From Lachnospiraceae bacterium (GTDB lineage: Bacteria; Bacillota; Clostridia; Lachnospirales; Lachnospiraceae), in NCBI GenBank assembly GCA_017450485.1, contig JAFSTN010000014.1:22781-86780 (forward strand): a stretch of 64,000 bases of DNA, given 5' to 3'. The position numbers and the translations under genes were made by a program. The notes under the pieces are model-generated. The model ran no database searches. It was not told the DNA's origin and was given only the letters and a program-made list of their open reading frames with translations. This document shows positions 10,337 through 19,157 of this stretch, in pieces; positions within the stretch are counted from its first letter, which is position 1; each line of letters starts with the position of its first letter.

Positions 10337-12109
10337 ATGAAACGTTTGTTGAGATATCTGAAAAACTATAAGATCCAGTGTGTATTGGCACCGTTGTTCA
10401 AGATGCTCGAAGCTCTCTTCGAGCTTTTTGTGCCTTTGGTAATAGCTGCCCTTATTGACCGGATATCGGATTATTCGGCAAGCGGGGATGCGGGTTTTGT
10501 TGTGCGGTGCTTTATACTGCTCATCATTCTGGGCGTGGTAGGACTGATCAGTTCATGTACCGCCCAGTTCTTTGCCGCCAGAGCCGCGACCGGGTTTTCC
10601 AAGGAACTCAGACACGATCTGTTTGCCACACTGCTGGATCTGGACTACCCGCAGATAGACGGTCTGGGGACTTCCACGATGATCACACGCATGACCGCTG
10701 ATGTCAATACTGCCCAGAACGGTGTGAATATGTTCCTCAGACTGTTCCTGCGTTCTCCGTTCATAGTAGCCGGAGCAGTGGTCATGGCATTCACGATAGA
10801 TGTCAGATCGGCACTCATATTTGTGGCAGTGGTAGCGGTGCTTTTCGTCACGGTCGGACTGATCATGCGCTATAATATCCCGATGCTCAAGCGGGTTCAG
10901 TCGAAGCTGGATAAGGTACTGGATTTCACCAGGGAGAATCTGTCCGGAGCCAGAGTCATCAGGGCGTTCAACGTGGAGAGTGACAGACAGGCCGGATTTG
11001 AAGCGGCGAATGAAGTGTTGTCTCAGGATCAGCGCCGTGCCGGACGGATTTCCGGACTGCTTAATCCTCTGACATATGTGATTATCAATCTGGCTATAGT
11101 CATGCTGATAGGCGTAGGGAATATACAGGTGGCACAGGGACGCCTTACTACCGGTCAGGTCGTCGCTCTGTATAATTACATGTCCCAGATACTGCTCGAG
11201 CTCATCAAATTCGCGAATCTCGTGGTCACTATCAACCGTGCGCTTGCAAGTGCCAACCGTATCAGTGAAGTGTTCGGTCTGGAGGAGGGACCGGCCGCCA
11301 ATGCAACGGGGCAGCCCGCCGCTCGCGTAGAAGAAGCTTCTGCACTGACCGACAGTGCTTCGGAGGCGTCTGAATGGGCCGTCGAATTCGATGATGTATC
11401 TCTCAGATATCACGAAGGCTCTGACGAGGCTCTGAGTAATATATCATTCAAGGTGAAGCGCGGAGAGACCATAGGTGTGATCGGAGGTACCGGATCCGGT
11501 AAAACCTCTCTGATCAATATGATCCCGGGATTCTATACAGCCACATCCGGTACCGTGAAAGTAGACGGTGAGGATGTGAAGTGCGTCGATGCACATGAAC
11601 TGAGATCGCGGATAGGCATAGTTCCGCAGAAGGCGGTCCTTTTCGACGGGACCATAGCGGAGAATCTGAGATGGGGTAATGCATCCGCCACGGACTCAGA
11701 GCTTGAAGAAGCCGTACGTATGGCTGTGGCCGTGGACGTGGTGGAGGCGAAGGGCGGCCTTGATGCCCATATAGAGCCCGGCGGAAAGAATCTCTCCGGA
11801 GGACAGAGACAGCGTCTTACCATAGCGAGAGCTCTGGTCAAAAAGCCCGACATACTGATACTGGACGACTCTTCATCCGCTTTGGATAATGTGACCGACC
11901 GCAGGCTGCGTGAGAATATACGCCGGATGGATTCCGGAACTACGGTGTTCATAGTATCACAGAGGAGTTCTTCGGTCAGGGATGCCGACCGCATCATAGT
12001 GATGGATGACGGAGTGATGGCCGGAATAGGCACACATGCCGAACTGATGGAGTCCTGCGCGGTATATCGTGAGATATATGAGTCACAGTTCGGAAGGGAG
12101 GAAGGCTGA
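10337..12109 (+). CDS. ABC exporter half-transporter with degenerate catalytic site (BmrC-like)
   Basis: A 590-residue membrane-ATPase fusion: six-helix ABC transmembrane domain (about 1-310), linker, then nucleotide-binding domain. Walker A GGTGSGKT is at 383-390 and the signature LSGGQ at 486-490. Walker B reads LILDDSSSALD, so the catalytic Glu is replaced by Asp511, and the H-loop His is replaced by Gln542. Such changes mark the non-hydrolysing half of heterodimeric exporters such as BmrCD or LmrCD. The partner gene overlaps it by one base (TGATG). Together they probably export a drug, peptide or lipid; the substrate is unknown. Confidence 0.92.
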   Translation: MKRLLRYLKNYKIQCVLAPLFKMLEALFELFVPLVIAALIDRISDYSASGDAGFVVRCFILLIILGVVGLISSCTAQFFAARAATGFSKELRHDLFATLLDLDYPQIDGLGTSTMITRMTADVNTAQNGVNMFLRLFLRSPFIVAGAVVMAFTIDVRSALIFVAVVAVLFVTVGLIMRYNIPMLKRVQSKLDKVLDFTRENLSGARVIRAFNVESDRQAGFEAANEVLSQDQRRAGRISGLLNPLTYVIINLAIVMLIGVGNIQVAQGRLTTGQVVALYNYMSQILLELIKFANLVVTINRALASANRISEVFGLEEGPAANATGQPAARVEEASALTDSASEASEWAVEFDDVSLRYHEGSDEALSNISFKVKRGETIGVIGGTGSGKTSLINMIPGFYTATSGTVKVDGEDVKCVDAHELRSRIGIVPQKAVLFDGTIAENLRWGNASATDSELEEAVRMAVAVDVVEAKGGLDAHIEPGGKNLSGGQRQRLTIARALVKKPDILILDDSSSALDNVTDRRLRENIRRMDSGTTVFIVSQRSSSVRDADRIIVMDDGVMAGIGTHAELMESCAVYREIYESQFGREEG

Positions 12110-13929
12110 TGGCGCTTGATACCAGCGGCTTCGTGCCCAAAGGAAACTTAAATACCGACGAAACGGCTCTGGGACGTTCCGGACGCAGATCCACCCTCAT
12201 CAAGGTCCTCGGGAGATTATCCGGATTCCGGTTTCCGATCCTTATGTCTCTGCTGATGGCTGTGCTGTCGGTAGTATTCACACTTCTGGTGCCTATATAT
12301 ATAGGCCGGGTGATAGACTGTATCAGTACCGGATCGGGTCCCGAACCGATCAGGGATAATCTGATGCGCGCTGCCGTCAGTGCCGTGATCGTGGGTGTGT
12401 CTACCTATATCATGAATCTGATCAATAACCGTGTCACATATCTGACCGTGCGCGATATACGTAACGAAGCGATAAGGACCATCGATACACTGCCTCTTAA
12501 ATATATCGATTCACACTCCCAGGGAGATATAGTGAGCCGTGTGATCGCCGATGCGGATCAGTTCGCCGACGGTCTGCTGATGGGATTCACACAGGCCTTC
12601 ACGGGGATCATGACGATCATAGGTACGCTGGTGTTCATGCTGAGGATGAATGTGGCGATCACATTGGTGGTCGTATGCGTGACACCGCTGTCGCTGTTCA
12701 TAGCGAGATTCATTTCTTCACGTACATATCGTATGTTCAGGGACCAGAGCATAGAGCGCGGCGCACAGACATCTGTCATCGACGAGATGATAGGCAATGC
12801 CAAAGTGGTCAAAGCATTTAATAAGGAACAGGACGTTTTGGCCCGTTTTGATGAGATAAATGACCGCCTGGAAAAGGCGAGCCTGAAGGCCATCTTCTAT
12901 TCATCACTCACCAATCCCTGCACCAGATTCGTGAACGCGGTCTGCTATGCATTGGTGGCTTTGACGGGATCCTATTTCGCAGTCCTGGCTCTCGGCGGCG
13001 ACAGCAGCCGTCTGACCAGCGGGATCACGGTAGGTACACTTACGGTATTCCTGTCATATGCAAATCAGTATACTAAGCCTTTCAACGAGATCTCCAGTGT
13101 GATCAGTGAGCTTCAGGGAGCGATAGCCTGCGCTGCGAGAGTGTTCGAGATCATTGAGGAGACTCCCGAGACTCCCGATACGGACGGCCGGACACTTGAG
13201 GATATCAGCGGTCGTGTGGATATAGACGATGTTGATTTCTCATATGTACCGGACAGAGAACTGATAACGGACTTAAGTCTACATGTTGAGCCGGGTCAGC
13301 GTGTAGCCATAGTCGGTCCTACCGGCTGCGGCAAGACCACGATCATCAACCTGCTGATGAGATTCTATGATGTGGACAGTGGCGCCATCTGCGTCGACGG
13401 AGAGGATATCCGCGGAGTTACACGCGGTTCCCTGCGTTCATCATACGGTATGGTTTTGCAGGATACATGGCTGGCAGGAGGCACGATAGCGGACAACATC
13501 AGATTCGGATGTCCGCAGGCTACCATGGATGAAGTTACAGAAGCAGCCAAGGCGACAGGAGCCCACAGCTTCATCCGCAGACTTCCGCTTCGATACGATA
13601 CAGTCATAGGAGAGGGCGGAACCGAACTCAGTCAGGGCCAGAAGCAGCTTCTGTGCGTGACCAGGGTCATGCTCCATATCCCTCCGATGCTGATACTCGA
13701 TGAGGCTACCTCATCCATAGATACACGTACCGAGATGCGTATACAGAAGTCCTTCCGCGACATGATGACAGGGAGGACCAGTTTCATAGTAGCGCACCGT
13801 CTGTCGACCGTCAGGGAAGCTGATGTCATTCTGGTCATGAGAGACGGCGCCATCATAGAGCAGGGAGATCATGATACCCTTCTTGCACGGGGGGGCTTCT
13901 ACAGCGAGTTGTATAACTCACAATTCTAG
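12109..13929 (+). CDS. ABC exporter half-transporter, catalytic partner (BmrD-like)
   Basis: A 606-residue transmembrane-ATPase fusion that pairs with the preceding gene. Walker A GPTGCGKT lies at 403-410, the Walker B segment is canonical (LILDEATSSID) and the H-loop is AHRLSTV. The signature is LSQGQ at 507-511 rather than LSGGQ. This complements the partner: the partner's altered Walker B and this altered signature form the degenerate site, while this Walker B and the partner's LSGGQ form the active one. The pattern is classic for heterodimeric type IV exporters. Substrate unknown. Confidence 0.93.
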   Translation: MALDTSGFVPKGNLNTDETALGRSGRRSTLIKVLGRLSGFRFPILMSLLMAVLSVVFTLLVPIYIGRVIDCISTGSGPEPIRDNLMRAAVSAVIVGVSTYIMNLINNRVTYLTVRDIRNEAIRTIDTLPLKYIDSHSQGDIVSRVIADADQFADGLLMGFTQAFTGIMTIIGTLVFMLRMNVAITLVVVCVTPLSLFIARFISSRTYRMFRDQSIERGAQTSVIDEMIGNAKVVKAFNKEQDVLARFDEINDRLEKASLKAIFYSSLTNPCTRFVNAVCYALVALTGSYFAVLALGGDSSRLTSGITVGTLTVFLSYANQYTKPFNEISSVISELQGAIACAARVFEIIEETPETPDTDGRTLEDISGRVDIDDVDFSYVPDRELITDLSLHVEPGQRVAIVGPTGCGKTTIINLLMRFYDVDSGAICVDGEDIRGVTRGSLRSSYGMVLQDTWLAGGTIADNIRFGCPQATMDEVTEAAKATGAHSFIRRLPLRYDTVIGEGGTELSQGQKQLLCVTRVMLHIPPMLILDEATSSIDTRTEMRIQKSFRDMMTGRTSFIVAHRLSTVREADVILVMRDGAIIEQGDHDTLLARGGFYSELYNSQF

Positions 13930-13942
13930 GCGGATTACTGAC

Positions 13943-15397
13943 ATGGAAATGACCGAAAGCTTATTTGACAACATTATCAATACAGCACAGGACTGCGTGT
14001 TCTGGAAAGACAAAGACAGAAGATTCGTGGGAGTCAATCAGGCATTCCTGGATTTCTACGGATTTGAATCGGCTGATATCCTCATAGGCAAGACCGATGA
14101 GGATATGGGATGGCATAACGATCCGGAGCCTTTTAAGCAGGATGAACTCAGGGTACTGGCCGGACACAGTACATACAAGGTGGCCGGTAAGTGTGTGATC
14201 CGGGGCGAGGACAGAGATATCATAGCCACTAAGAGACCTATATACGAAAACGGTGAGATAGTAGGTCTGGTGGGCAGTTTTATGGATGTGACAGATGTCA
14301 CAAAACGGCAGAAGATGCATGACAGGAACCAGGTCATGTATACCACTGCCGGACTTCGTAAATATCCGTATTTCGATAAGCTTCTTGATGAATTACCGAT
14401 AGAGGAGCTGCTGGATCCCCTGACAGGTATCGTCTCCCGTAAGTATGCGATAGGGTTTGCACATTCACTGATAGCATCCGGCACGCCTTTTACATTTGCC
14501 ATCGTGGATCTGGACAATTTCAAATATATCAACGACACCTACGGACACCGGGCAGGTGATGTGGTCCTGACCGATGTTTCGGCCAAGCTCGCGGGGCACA
14601 TGGGTGCGGATGGAATAGCGGGGCGCTTCGGCGGAGATGAACTTCTGCTGATCGACACCAAACATTTCTCCCGCGCGGATAAAGAGAGCGTATTCGCCGC
14701 CATGTACGGTGATGCGGGTGTTCTGAGGAGTCATGTCGTTGTCGATGATCACAGACTTTTTGTGACAGGGACAACGGGATGTGCCACCTTCCCCGATGAT
14801 GCTGCCGACTATGACGATCTTTTCTCCAAGATCGATAAGACTCTGTATTACGGCAAGAGAAAAGGACGCAACTGCTTCGTGATCTATGATGATGACACTC
14901 ACAGGGATCTGGATATGAAGAAGCTGGTCAAGCAGGGCGTCTATACCAATATGAACAGCCTGATGGTACAGCTCGGGCTTGAGACCGGATTCGAGAACAG
15001 ATTGCGGGCTGCCATGTCGCTCGTTCAGGAACAGTTTCACATCGCCGATATGTACTACGCGGGTCATTCCGGACTCATGTATTCGGTCATAGACAGCAAT
15101 ATCTCCGAGGATGTCAGTGATATCGACATGGCGATAGATGATGAGATACTGAAGGTGAGCGATCTTGAAGAGATACGGGATACAAGCCCGAAACTATATG
15201 CTGCGCTTAAGAAGCAAAATATCGGTTCGGCATTGATCATAAGGATCGGCCTCAATATGGAGACCGACGGATATCTGATCTGCACCGATCAGAGAAACAA
15301 CAGGCTCTGGCAGGAGGACGAGTGCGGGATACTCTACTTCATCGCAAAATCGCTTGCGGCTCATATCAGACTGAATAAAGACAGTATGCCCGAATAA
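13943..15397 (+). CDS. PAS-GGDEF protein, probable diguanylate cyclase
   Basis: The 484-residue product has an N-terminal PAS domain (about 5-115, with FWKDKDRRFVGVNQ and the closing GLVGSFMDVTDVTK), then a GGDEF domain (DPLTGIVSRKYA to RFGGDELLLID). The signature is GGDEL at 230-234, not GGDEF, and the usual RxxD inhibitory site is absent. Activity is plausible but not certain. A C-terminal region of about 190 residues resembles a GAF-like sensory domain but has no motif I can name. I chose ATG 13943, because the open frame otherwise extends back into the exporter gene. No membrane helix is seen, so it should be cytosolic. It would make c-di-GMP, which the HD-GYP proteins at 30333 and 36779 could degrade. 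Confidence 0.85.
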   Translation: MEMTESLFDNIINTAQDCVFWKDKDRRFVGVNQAFLDFYGFESADILIGKTDEDMGWHNDPEPFKQDELRVLAGHSTYKVAGKCVIRGEDRDIIATKRPIYENGEIVGLVGSFMDVTDVTKRQKMHDRNQVMYTTAGLRKYPYFDKLLDELPIEELLDPLTGIVSRKYAIGFAHSLIASGTPFTFAIVDLDNFKYINDTYGHRAGDVVLTDVSAKLAGHMGADGIAGRFGGDELLLIDTKHFSRADKESVFAAMYGDAGVLRSHVVVDDHRLFVTGTTGCATFPDDAADYDDLFSKIDKTLYYGKRKGRNCFVIYDDDTHRDLDMKKLVKQGVYTNMNSLMVQLGLETGFENRLRAAMSLVQEQFHIADMYYAGHSGLMYSVIDSNISEDVSDIDMAIDDEILKVSDLEEIRDTSPKLYAALKKQNIGSALIIRIGLNMETDGYLICTDQRNNRLWQEDECGILYFIAKSLAAHIRLNKDSMPE

Positions 15398-15410
15398 AAC
15401 CATAAAACAC

Positions 15411-15440
15411 TTGCCTATCCCGGAGATGATGTGGTAATAT
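15411..15440 (+). promoter_or_regulatory. Promoter of the tRNA-Trp gene
   Basis: TTGCCT at 15411-15416 and TAATAT at 15435-15440 are 18 bases apart, and the -10 has the extended TGG in front. The start point would lie near 15447, about 20 bases before the tRNA. Confidence 0.65.
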
Positions 15441-15467
15441 AGCATTTGGCTGTTTTGAAGCCGATAC

Positions 15468-15538
15468 AGGGGCGTAGTTCAATGGTAGAACGGCGGTCTC
15501 CAAAACCGTTAATGCGGGTTCGACTCCTGCCGCCCCTG
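15468..15538 (+). tRNA. tRNA-Trp (anticodon CCA)
   Basis: The 71-base gene folds as a cloverleaf. The acceptor stem AGGGGCG pairs with CGCCCCT, the D arm contains TAGTTCAATGGTAGA, the anticodon loop CTCCAAA sits in a GCGGT/ACCGT stem, and the T arm has GGTTCGACTCC. The discriminator is G, as expected for tryptophan tRNA. The CCA end is not encoded. It stands alone between its own promoter and terminator. Confidence 0.96.
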
Positions 15539-15553
15539 CTTTCTTTTTGAGAA

Positions 15554-15597
15554 ACCTGTAAATGCGTGAAAACAATGCGCGTTTACAGGTCTTTTTT
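15554..15597 (+). terminator. Rho-independent terminator after tRNA-Trp
   Basis: A 13-base-pair stem, ACCTGTAAATGCG with CGCGTTTACAGGT (one G-T wobble), an 11-base loop and then CTTTTTT. It is the clearest intrinsic terminator in the window. Confidence 0.9.
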
Positions 15598-15620
15598 ATG
15601 CTTCCGGCGGTTCTTTTTAA

Positions 15621-15649
15621 TTGTATCGTGCCCCCCATAATGGTAAAAT
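15621..15649 (+). promoter_or_regulatory. Putative promoter giving a leaderless transcript
   Basis: TTGTAT at 15621-15626 and TAAAAT at 15644-15649 have a 17-base spacer and an extended TGG before the -10. Transcription would begin about seven bases after the -10, which is exactly at the ATG of the next gene. No ribosome site is visible there. Confidence 0.5.
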
Positions 15650-15655
15650 TTTATT

Positions 15656-17818
15656 ATGCGGAAAAAGATCCTTACGGTAATAATCGATATCATCGGAATA
15701 CTGATAACCATAGTCTGCGGACTGCTGCTGATACAGATGATATTTATGCAGAGAGATCTCGTCTCTTCCTCACAACAGGCGGGTGAACTGATCGAGAATA
15801 CTTCCGAGGAAGCAATGCGCTCCCAGATAGGGGCATATCTGAAGGAGGCGGCTTCCATCAGAGCATGGGTTTCGGACGGGGAGTTCTCCAAGTTTGCCGA
15901 TTCCATCGGAGTGATCGCGGACACTGCATCGGACATATATGCTCATCCGGAGAGATATGGCACATCCCGGATGGAGAAATACGGCGAGTCCGATATGGGG
16001 GAGCTTAAGTCTTATATCGCATACGGTGACGGAGTGGACCCCGAAGCGGCGGATATCAGTGCGGAAGCCGGTATGGCAGCCAATATGCAGGGAGTGCTCA
16101 AGTCTGTCAATATGGCCAACAGTTCTATGGCCAGTGATTATTTTGCATCCGAATCCGGTCTGTTCGTATGTGCAGAGGCTGTATCTGTCTACAATCTTCC
16201 AAATGGGAATGAGCATCTGAGCTTCGAGGCGAGACAGCGTCCCTGGTATACGGAGGCAAAGGATTCCGGACAAGCGGTTTTCACGGGGATCATCAAGGAT
16301 GCCGATACCGGTGATTATGTCATCACATGCGGAGTGCCTGTGTATGCTGACGGTGATTTTGTCGGTGTGGCCGGAGCCGGACTTTTCCTGGATACCATCC
16401 GTCAGGATGTAGACGGATTTCAATTGGGGGAGAACGGTTATGCCTGCATAGTCAATTCACAGGGGCAGGTTCTTTTCTCGGGAGCAGCTGAAGGCGATCT
16501 GAGTGCTTCGGAGGATATGGATTCGGATATCAGGAATAGCGCCAATACGGAACTGGCAGGACTGGCCACCGATGCACTTGACGGAAATGCCGGCGTGGAT
16601 ATCGTGAATCTGGACGGAAGCAGATATTACATCGGCTATGCTCCGATGGAGACGGTAGGCTGGTCATATATGACTATTCTTCCCGAAGCGGAAGTTACGG
16701 CTCCAACCAGGGCTCTCGTTGAGAAGCTGGATGCTCATAATACCGAGCAGAATGAATATGTTCACAGATCCGTGATCAAATCCGTCAGATTCATAGTGCT
16801 CCTTCTGGTGGCTGTCGGCGGTATCATGCTGATCGTAGCCGGCAGGTTTGCGGATAAACTGGCGGATCCGATAGTCCTGCTGACAGGACAGGTGAGCCAG
16901 ATCGAGGGTGATAACCTGGATTTCACCTCTGATCTGCGTACTGGCGATGAAGTGCAGGTCCTGGGCGAGGCGTTTGAATCCATGACCGGGCGCATGAAAA
17001 CGTACATCGATGATATCACTGCGATCACGGCCGAGAAGGAGAGGATAGGAGCGGAGCTTTCTGTCGCAAAACACATACAGGCGTCCATGCTTCCGTGCAT
17101 CTTTCCCGCTTATCCGGACAGAGGGGAGTTCGAACTGTATGCATCCATGGATCCGGCCAAGGAAGTTGGCGGGGATTTCTATGATTTCTTTCTGATCGAT
17201 CATGATCATCTGGGAATAGTCATAGCCGATGTTTCGGGAAAGGGCGTGCCTGCTGCGCTGTTCATGGTCATAGCGAAGACTCTGATCAAGAACAGGGCAT
17301 TATCCGGAGAGAGGGTGGATGAGGTATTTACTCATGCCAACAACCAGCTCTGCGAGGGCAATGCCGAGGATATGTTCGTTACGGCCTGGATCGGGATCAT
17401 AGAGCTGTCGACCGGACATATGCAGTGGTGTGATGCCGGACATGAGATCCCGTATCTCATACATGGCGACGGAAGTATTGAGAAGATCAAGCCGGAGAGG
17501 AAGAAACTCCCTCTGGCGGCTATCGAGGACACGCAGTATGTGGCCAACGAGCTTGATCTGAACAGGGGAGACATGATCTTTCTGTACACTGACGGCGTAC
17601 CGGAAGCATGTGATAAGAATGATGAACTGTATGGGATCAGGAGACTTGAGACTGCTCTGGGCATGGAATACAGGGCTGATCCCGAGACTCTGTTAAGGGC
17701 AGTCAGATCTGATGTGGACAGCTTTGTAGGAGAAGCATCACAGTTTGATGATCTGACCATGCTCTGCTTACAATACAGGGGAAACGGCCGCGATCAGGTC
17801 CGGGATTCCAAAGTATAG
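15656..17818 (+). CDS. Membrane sensor phosphatase: Cache-like sensor, HAMP, SpoIIE/PP2C domain
   Basis: This 720-residue protein has a membrane helix near 6-30, an extracellular Cache-like sensor with FEARQRPWYTEA near 190, a second helix near 377-398, a HAMP domain, and a SpoIIE-type PP2C phosphatase from about 470. The PP2C metal motifs are intact: VGGDFYDFF, ADVSGKGVPAALFM, AGHE, YTDGVPEA and QFDDLTML. Such enzymes usually dephosphorylate a STAS anti-anti-sigma factor. No STAS or anti-sigma kinase gene lies nearby, so the target is unknown. The start ATG 15656 has no ribosome site and coincides with a predicted transcription start. A 173-residue unknown gene follows. Confidence 0.9.
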   Translation: MRKKILTVIIDIIGILITIVCGLLLIQMIFMQRDLVSSSQQAGELIENTSEEAMRSQIGAYLKEAASIRAWVSDGEFSKFADSIGVIADTASDIYAHPERYGTSRMEKYGESDMGELKSYIAYGDGVDPEAADISAEAGMAANMQGVLKSVNMANSSMASDYFASESGLFVCAEAVSVYNLPNGNEHLSFEARQRPWYTEAKDSGQAVFTGIIKDADTGDYVITCGVPVYADGDFVGVAGAGLFLDTIRQDVDGFQLGENGYACIVNSQGQVLFSGAAEGDLSASEDMDSDIRNSANTELAGLATDALDGNAGVDIVNLDGSRYYIGYAPMETVGWSYMTILPEAEVTAPTRALVEKLDAHNTEQNEYVHRSVIKSVRFIVLLLVAVGGIMLIVAGRFADKLADPIVLLTGQVSQIEGDNLDFTSDLRTGDEVQVLGEAFESMTGRMKTYIDDITAITAEKERIGAELSVAKHIQASMLPCIFPAYPDRGEFELYASMDPAKEVGGDFYDFFLIDHDHLGIVIADVSGKGVPAALFMVIAKTLIKNRALSGERVDEVFTHANNQLCEGNAEDMFVTAWIGIIELSTGHMQWCDAGHEIPYLIHGDGSIEKIKPERKKLPLAAIEDTQYVANELDLNRGDMIFLYTDGVPEACDKNDELYGIRRLETALGMEYRADPETLLRAVRSDVDSFVGEASQFDDLTMLCLQYRGNGRDQVRDSKV

Positions 17819-17829
17819 GAGGAACTTTC

Positions 17830-18351
17830 ATGGCTTTAGTGGGTAATGCAAAGGACATCAATGTCAGGGAGTTCTATGATGCGATAGTGGATTTCGCACA
17901 TGATGAGAAGGCTCAGGATAAGTACTACAGCATCATGGACATGCTGACAGGCAGGAAGAACAGGGACGGCAGCGATGAGACCGTCAGAGACAGGATACTC
18001 AAGGCGTACGCCATGCTGTTTTGTGAGGATGCGGGCTTGGAACCCGGAGAGTGCGCGGGCGTGGATGAAGTGGCCGATACCGCAGACAGACTGTATATAG
18101 GCGGAACGGGATATGATCCCGAACACTGGTATCGCATGAAGTACCATTTCCCGGTGATAGATGATGATAATTATGACAGATTCGCTGCACTGGTGCTGAG
18201 TGACATGAACTCGGGACCGCTGCACGAGGCAGCTCTTAATGACGGAGAGACACTTGTAGTTGGTGAACCTGATCCGCTGCATATGACGCCTGAGCAGAGA
18301 CGCAATCAGACGGTCAGGAGCGTAGGACTTCCTGCGGGAGGTGACCAATGA
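17830..18351 (+). CDS. Unknown soluble protein between PP2C phosphatase and response regulator
   Basis: A 173-residue acidic protein without signal peptide or membrane segment. An AGGAGGAAC ribosome site precedes ATG 17830. The N-terminal half is helical (INVREFYDAIVDFAHDEKAQDK); the second half includes a YDPEHWYRMKYHFPV segment and a short disordered tail. The gene starts 11 bases after the phosphatase gene and overlaps the regulator gene by four bases (ATGA), so it is translated with them. It might be a phosphatase target or adaptor, but I recognise no STAS fold or conserved phosphorylation motif. Function unknown. Confidence 0.75.
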   Translation: MALVGNAKDINVREFYDAIVDFAHDEKAQDKYYSIMDMLTGRKNRDGSDETVRDRILKAYAMLFCEDAGLEPGECAGVDEVADTADRLYIGGTGYDPEHWYRMKYHFPVIDDDNYDRFAALVLSDMNSGPLHEAALNDGETLVVGEPDPLHMTPEQRRNQTVRSVGLPAGGDQ

Positions 18352-19157
18352 ACATACTGGCAGTCGACAGCGATAAGAAGGCACTTGACGGTATCCGCAG
18401 CATACTGGGGAAACGCAGACCCAAGGCAGCATGCTACTATTTCGAAGACCCTCTGGCTGCTCTGGCTCAGGCAAGAGAGACAGAGATAGATGTGGCCCTG
18501 CTGGAGGTGGACACGCCCGAGCTCTCGGGTCTGGATCTGGGCAGATATCTGAAGGAGCTTAACCCCTATGTCAATCTGATATATCTGAATGCGGGCGAAA
18601 GCTATGCATATGATGCCATCCGCCAGCATGCCAGCGGATATGTGGTGAAGCCCGGAGACGAGAATGATATACAGTATGAGCTGGATTCCCTGCGGTTTCC
18701 GGAGATACGCAAGAAACTCAAGAGAGTGTTTGCACAGACTTTCGGGAATTTCGAGTTCTTCGTGGACGGTGAACCCGTGGAGTTCAAATACAGCCGGACC
18801 AAGGAGATCGTCGCCATACTTATCAATAACAAGGGAGCCCAGACCACAAACGGCGAGATCATAGCCGACCTGTGGGAGGATGACGCTGACCCCGATAAGA
18901 AACTCTCATATCTGTGCAACCTAAGACAGGATCTGCAGAATACATTCACCAGGCTCAAACTTGACGGGATCATACTGAAGCAGCGCGGAAGCATGGCCAT
19001 AGCAAAGGACAGGATAGAGTGCGATCTCTATGACTGGATGGCAGATCCGGAGCACTCCAAATACAAGTATATAGGTGATTACATGAATCAGTACAGCTGG
19101 GCCGAGAGCGTGCATGCCGAGCTGGATGAGATCAGCTACGATCTGTATGATGAATAG
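18348..19157 (+). CDS. Atypical response regulator, REC domain with Glu53 plus SARP-like DNA-binding domain
   Basis: The 269-residue protein has a receiver domain (1-115) and a winged-helix Trans_reg_C/SARP-like domain (about 120-269). The receiver keeps the acidic pocket (VDSD) and the late Lys (VVKPG), but the phosphoacceptor site reads ALLEVDTPELSG. Glu53 therefore stands where the paralogue at 39186 has Asp53. Glu often mimics phosphorylated Asp, so this regulator may be constitutively active or respond to something other than phosphate. The DNA-binding half has the FGNFEFFVDGEPVEF and YMNQYSWAES motifs also seen in the paralogue. Overlaps link it to both neighbours. It is a candidate binder of the 11-bp direct repeats found at three promoters. 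Confidence 0.88.
   Translation: MNILAVDSDKKALDGIRSILGKRRPKAACYYFEDPLAALAQARETEIDVALLEVDTPELSGLDLGRYLKELNPYVNLIYLNAGESYAYDAIRQHASGYVVKPGDENDIQYELDSLRFPEIRKKLKRVFAQTFGNFEFFVDGEPVEFKYSRTKEIVAILINNKGAQTTNGEIIADLWEDDADPDKKLSYLCNLRQDLQNTFTRLKLDGIILKQRGSMAIAKDRIECDLYDWMADPEHSKYKYIGDYMNQYSWAESVHAELDEISYDLYDE

Noticed and set aside
14287-14302. TGTGACA-GA-TGTCACA palindrome resembling the regulator half-site
   Set aside because: It encodes the conserved DVTDVT end of the PAS domain, is inverted rather than direct, and has no promoter nearby.
15468-15538. tRNA-Trp as an integration site for a mobile island
   Set aside because: No integrase, no repeated tRNA end and no insertion sequence are visible in the window.
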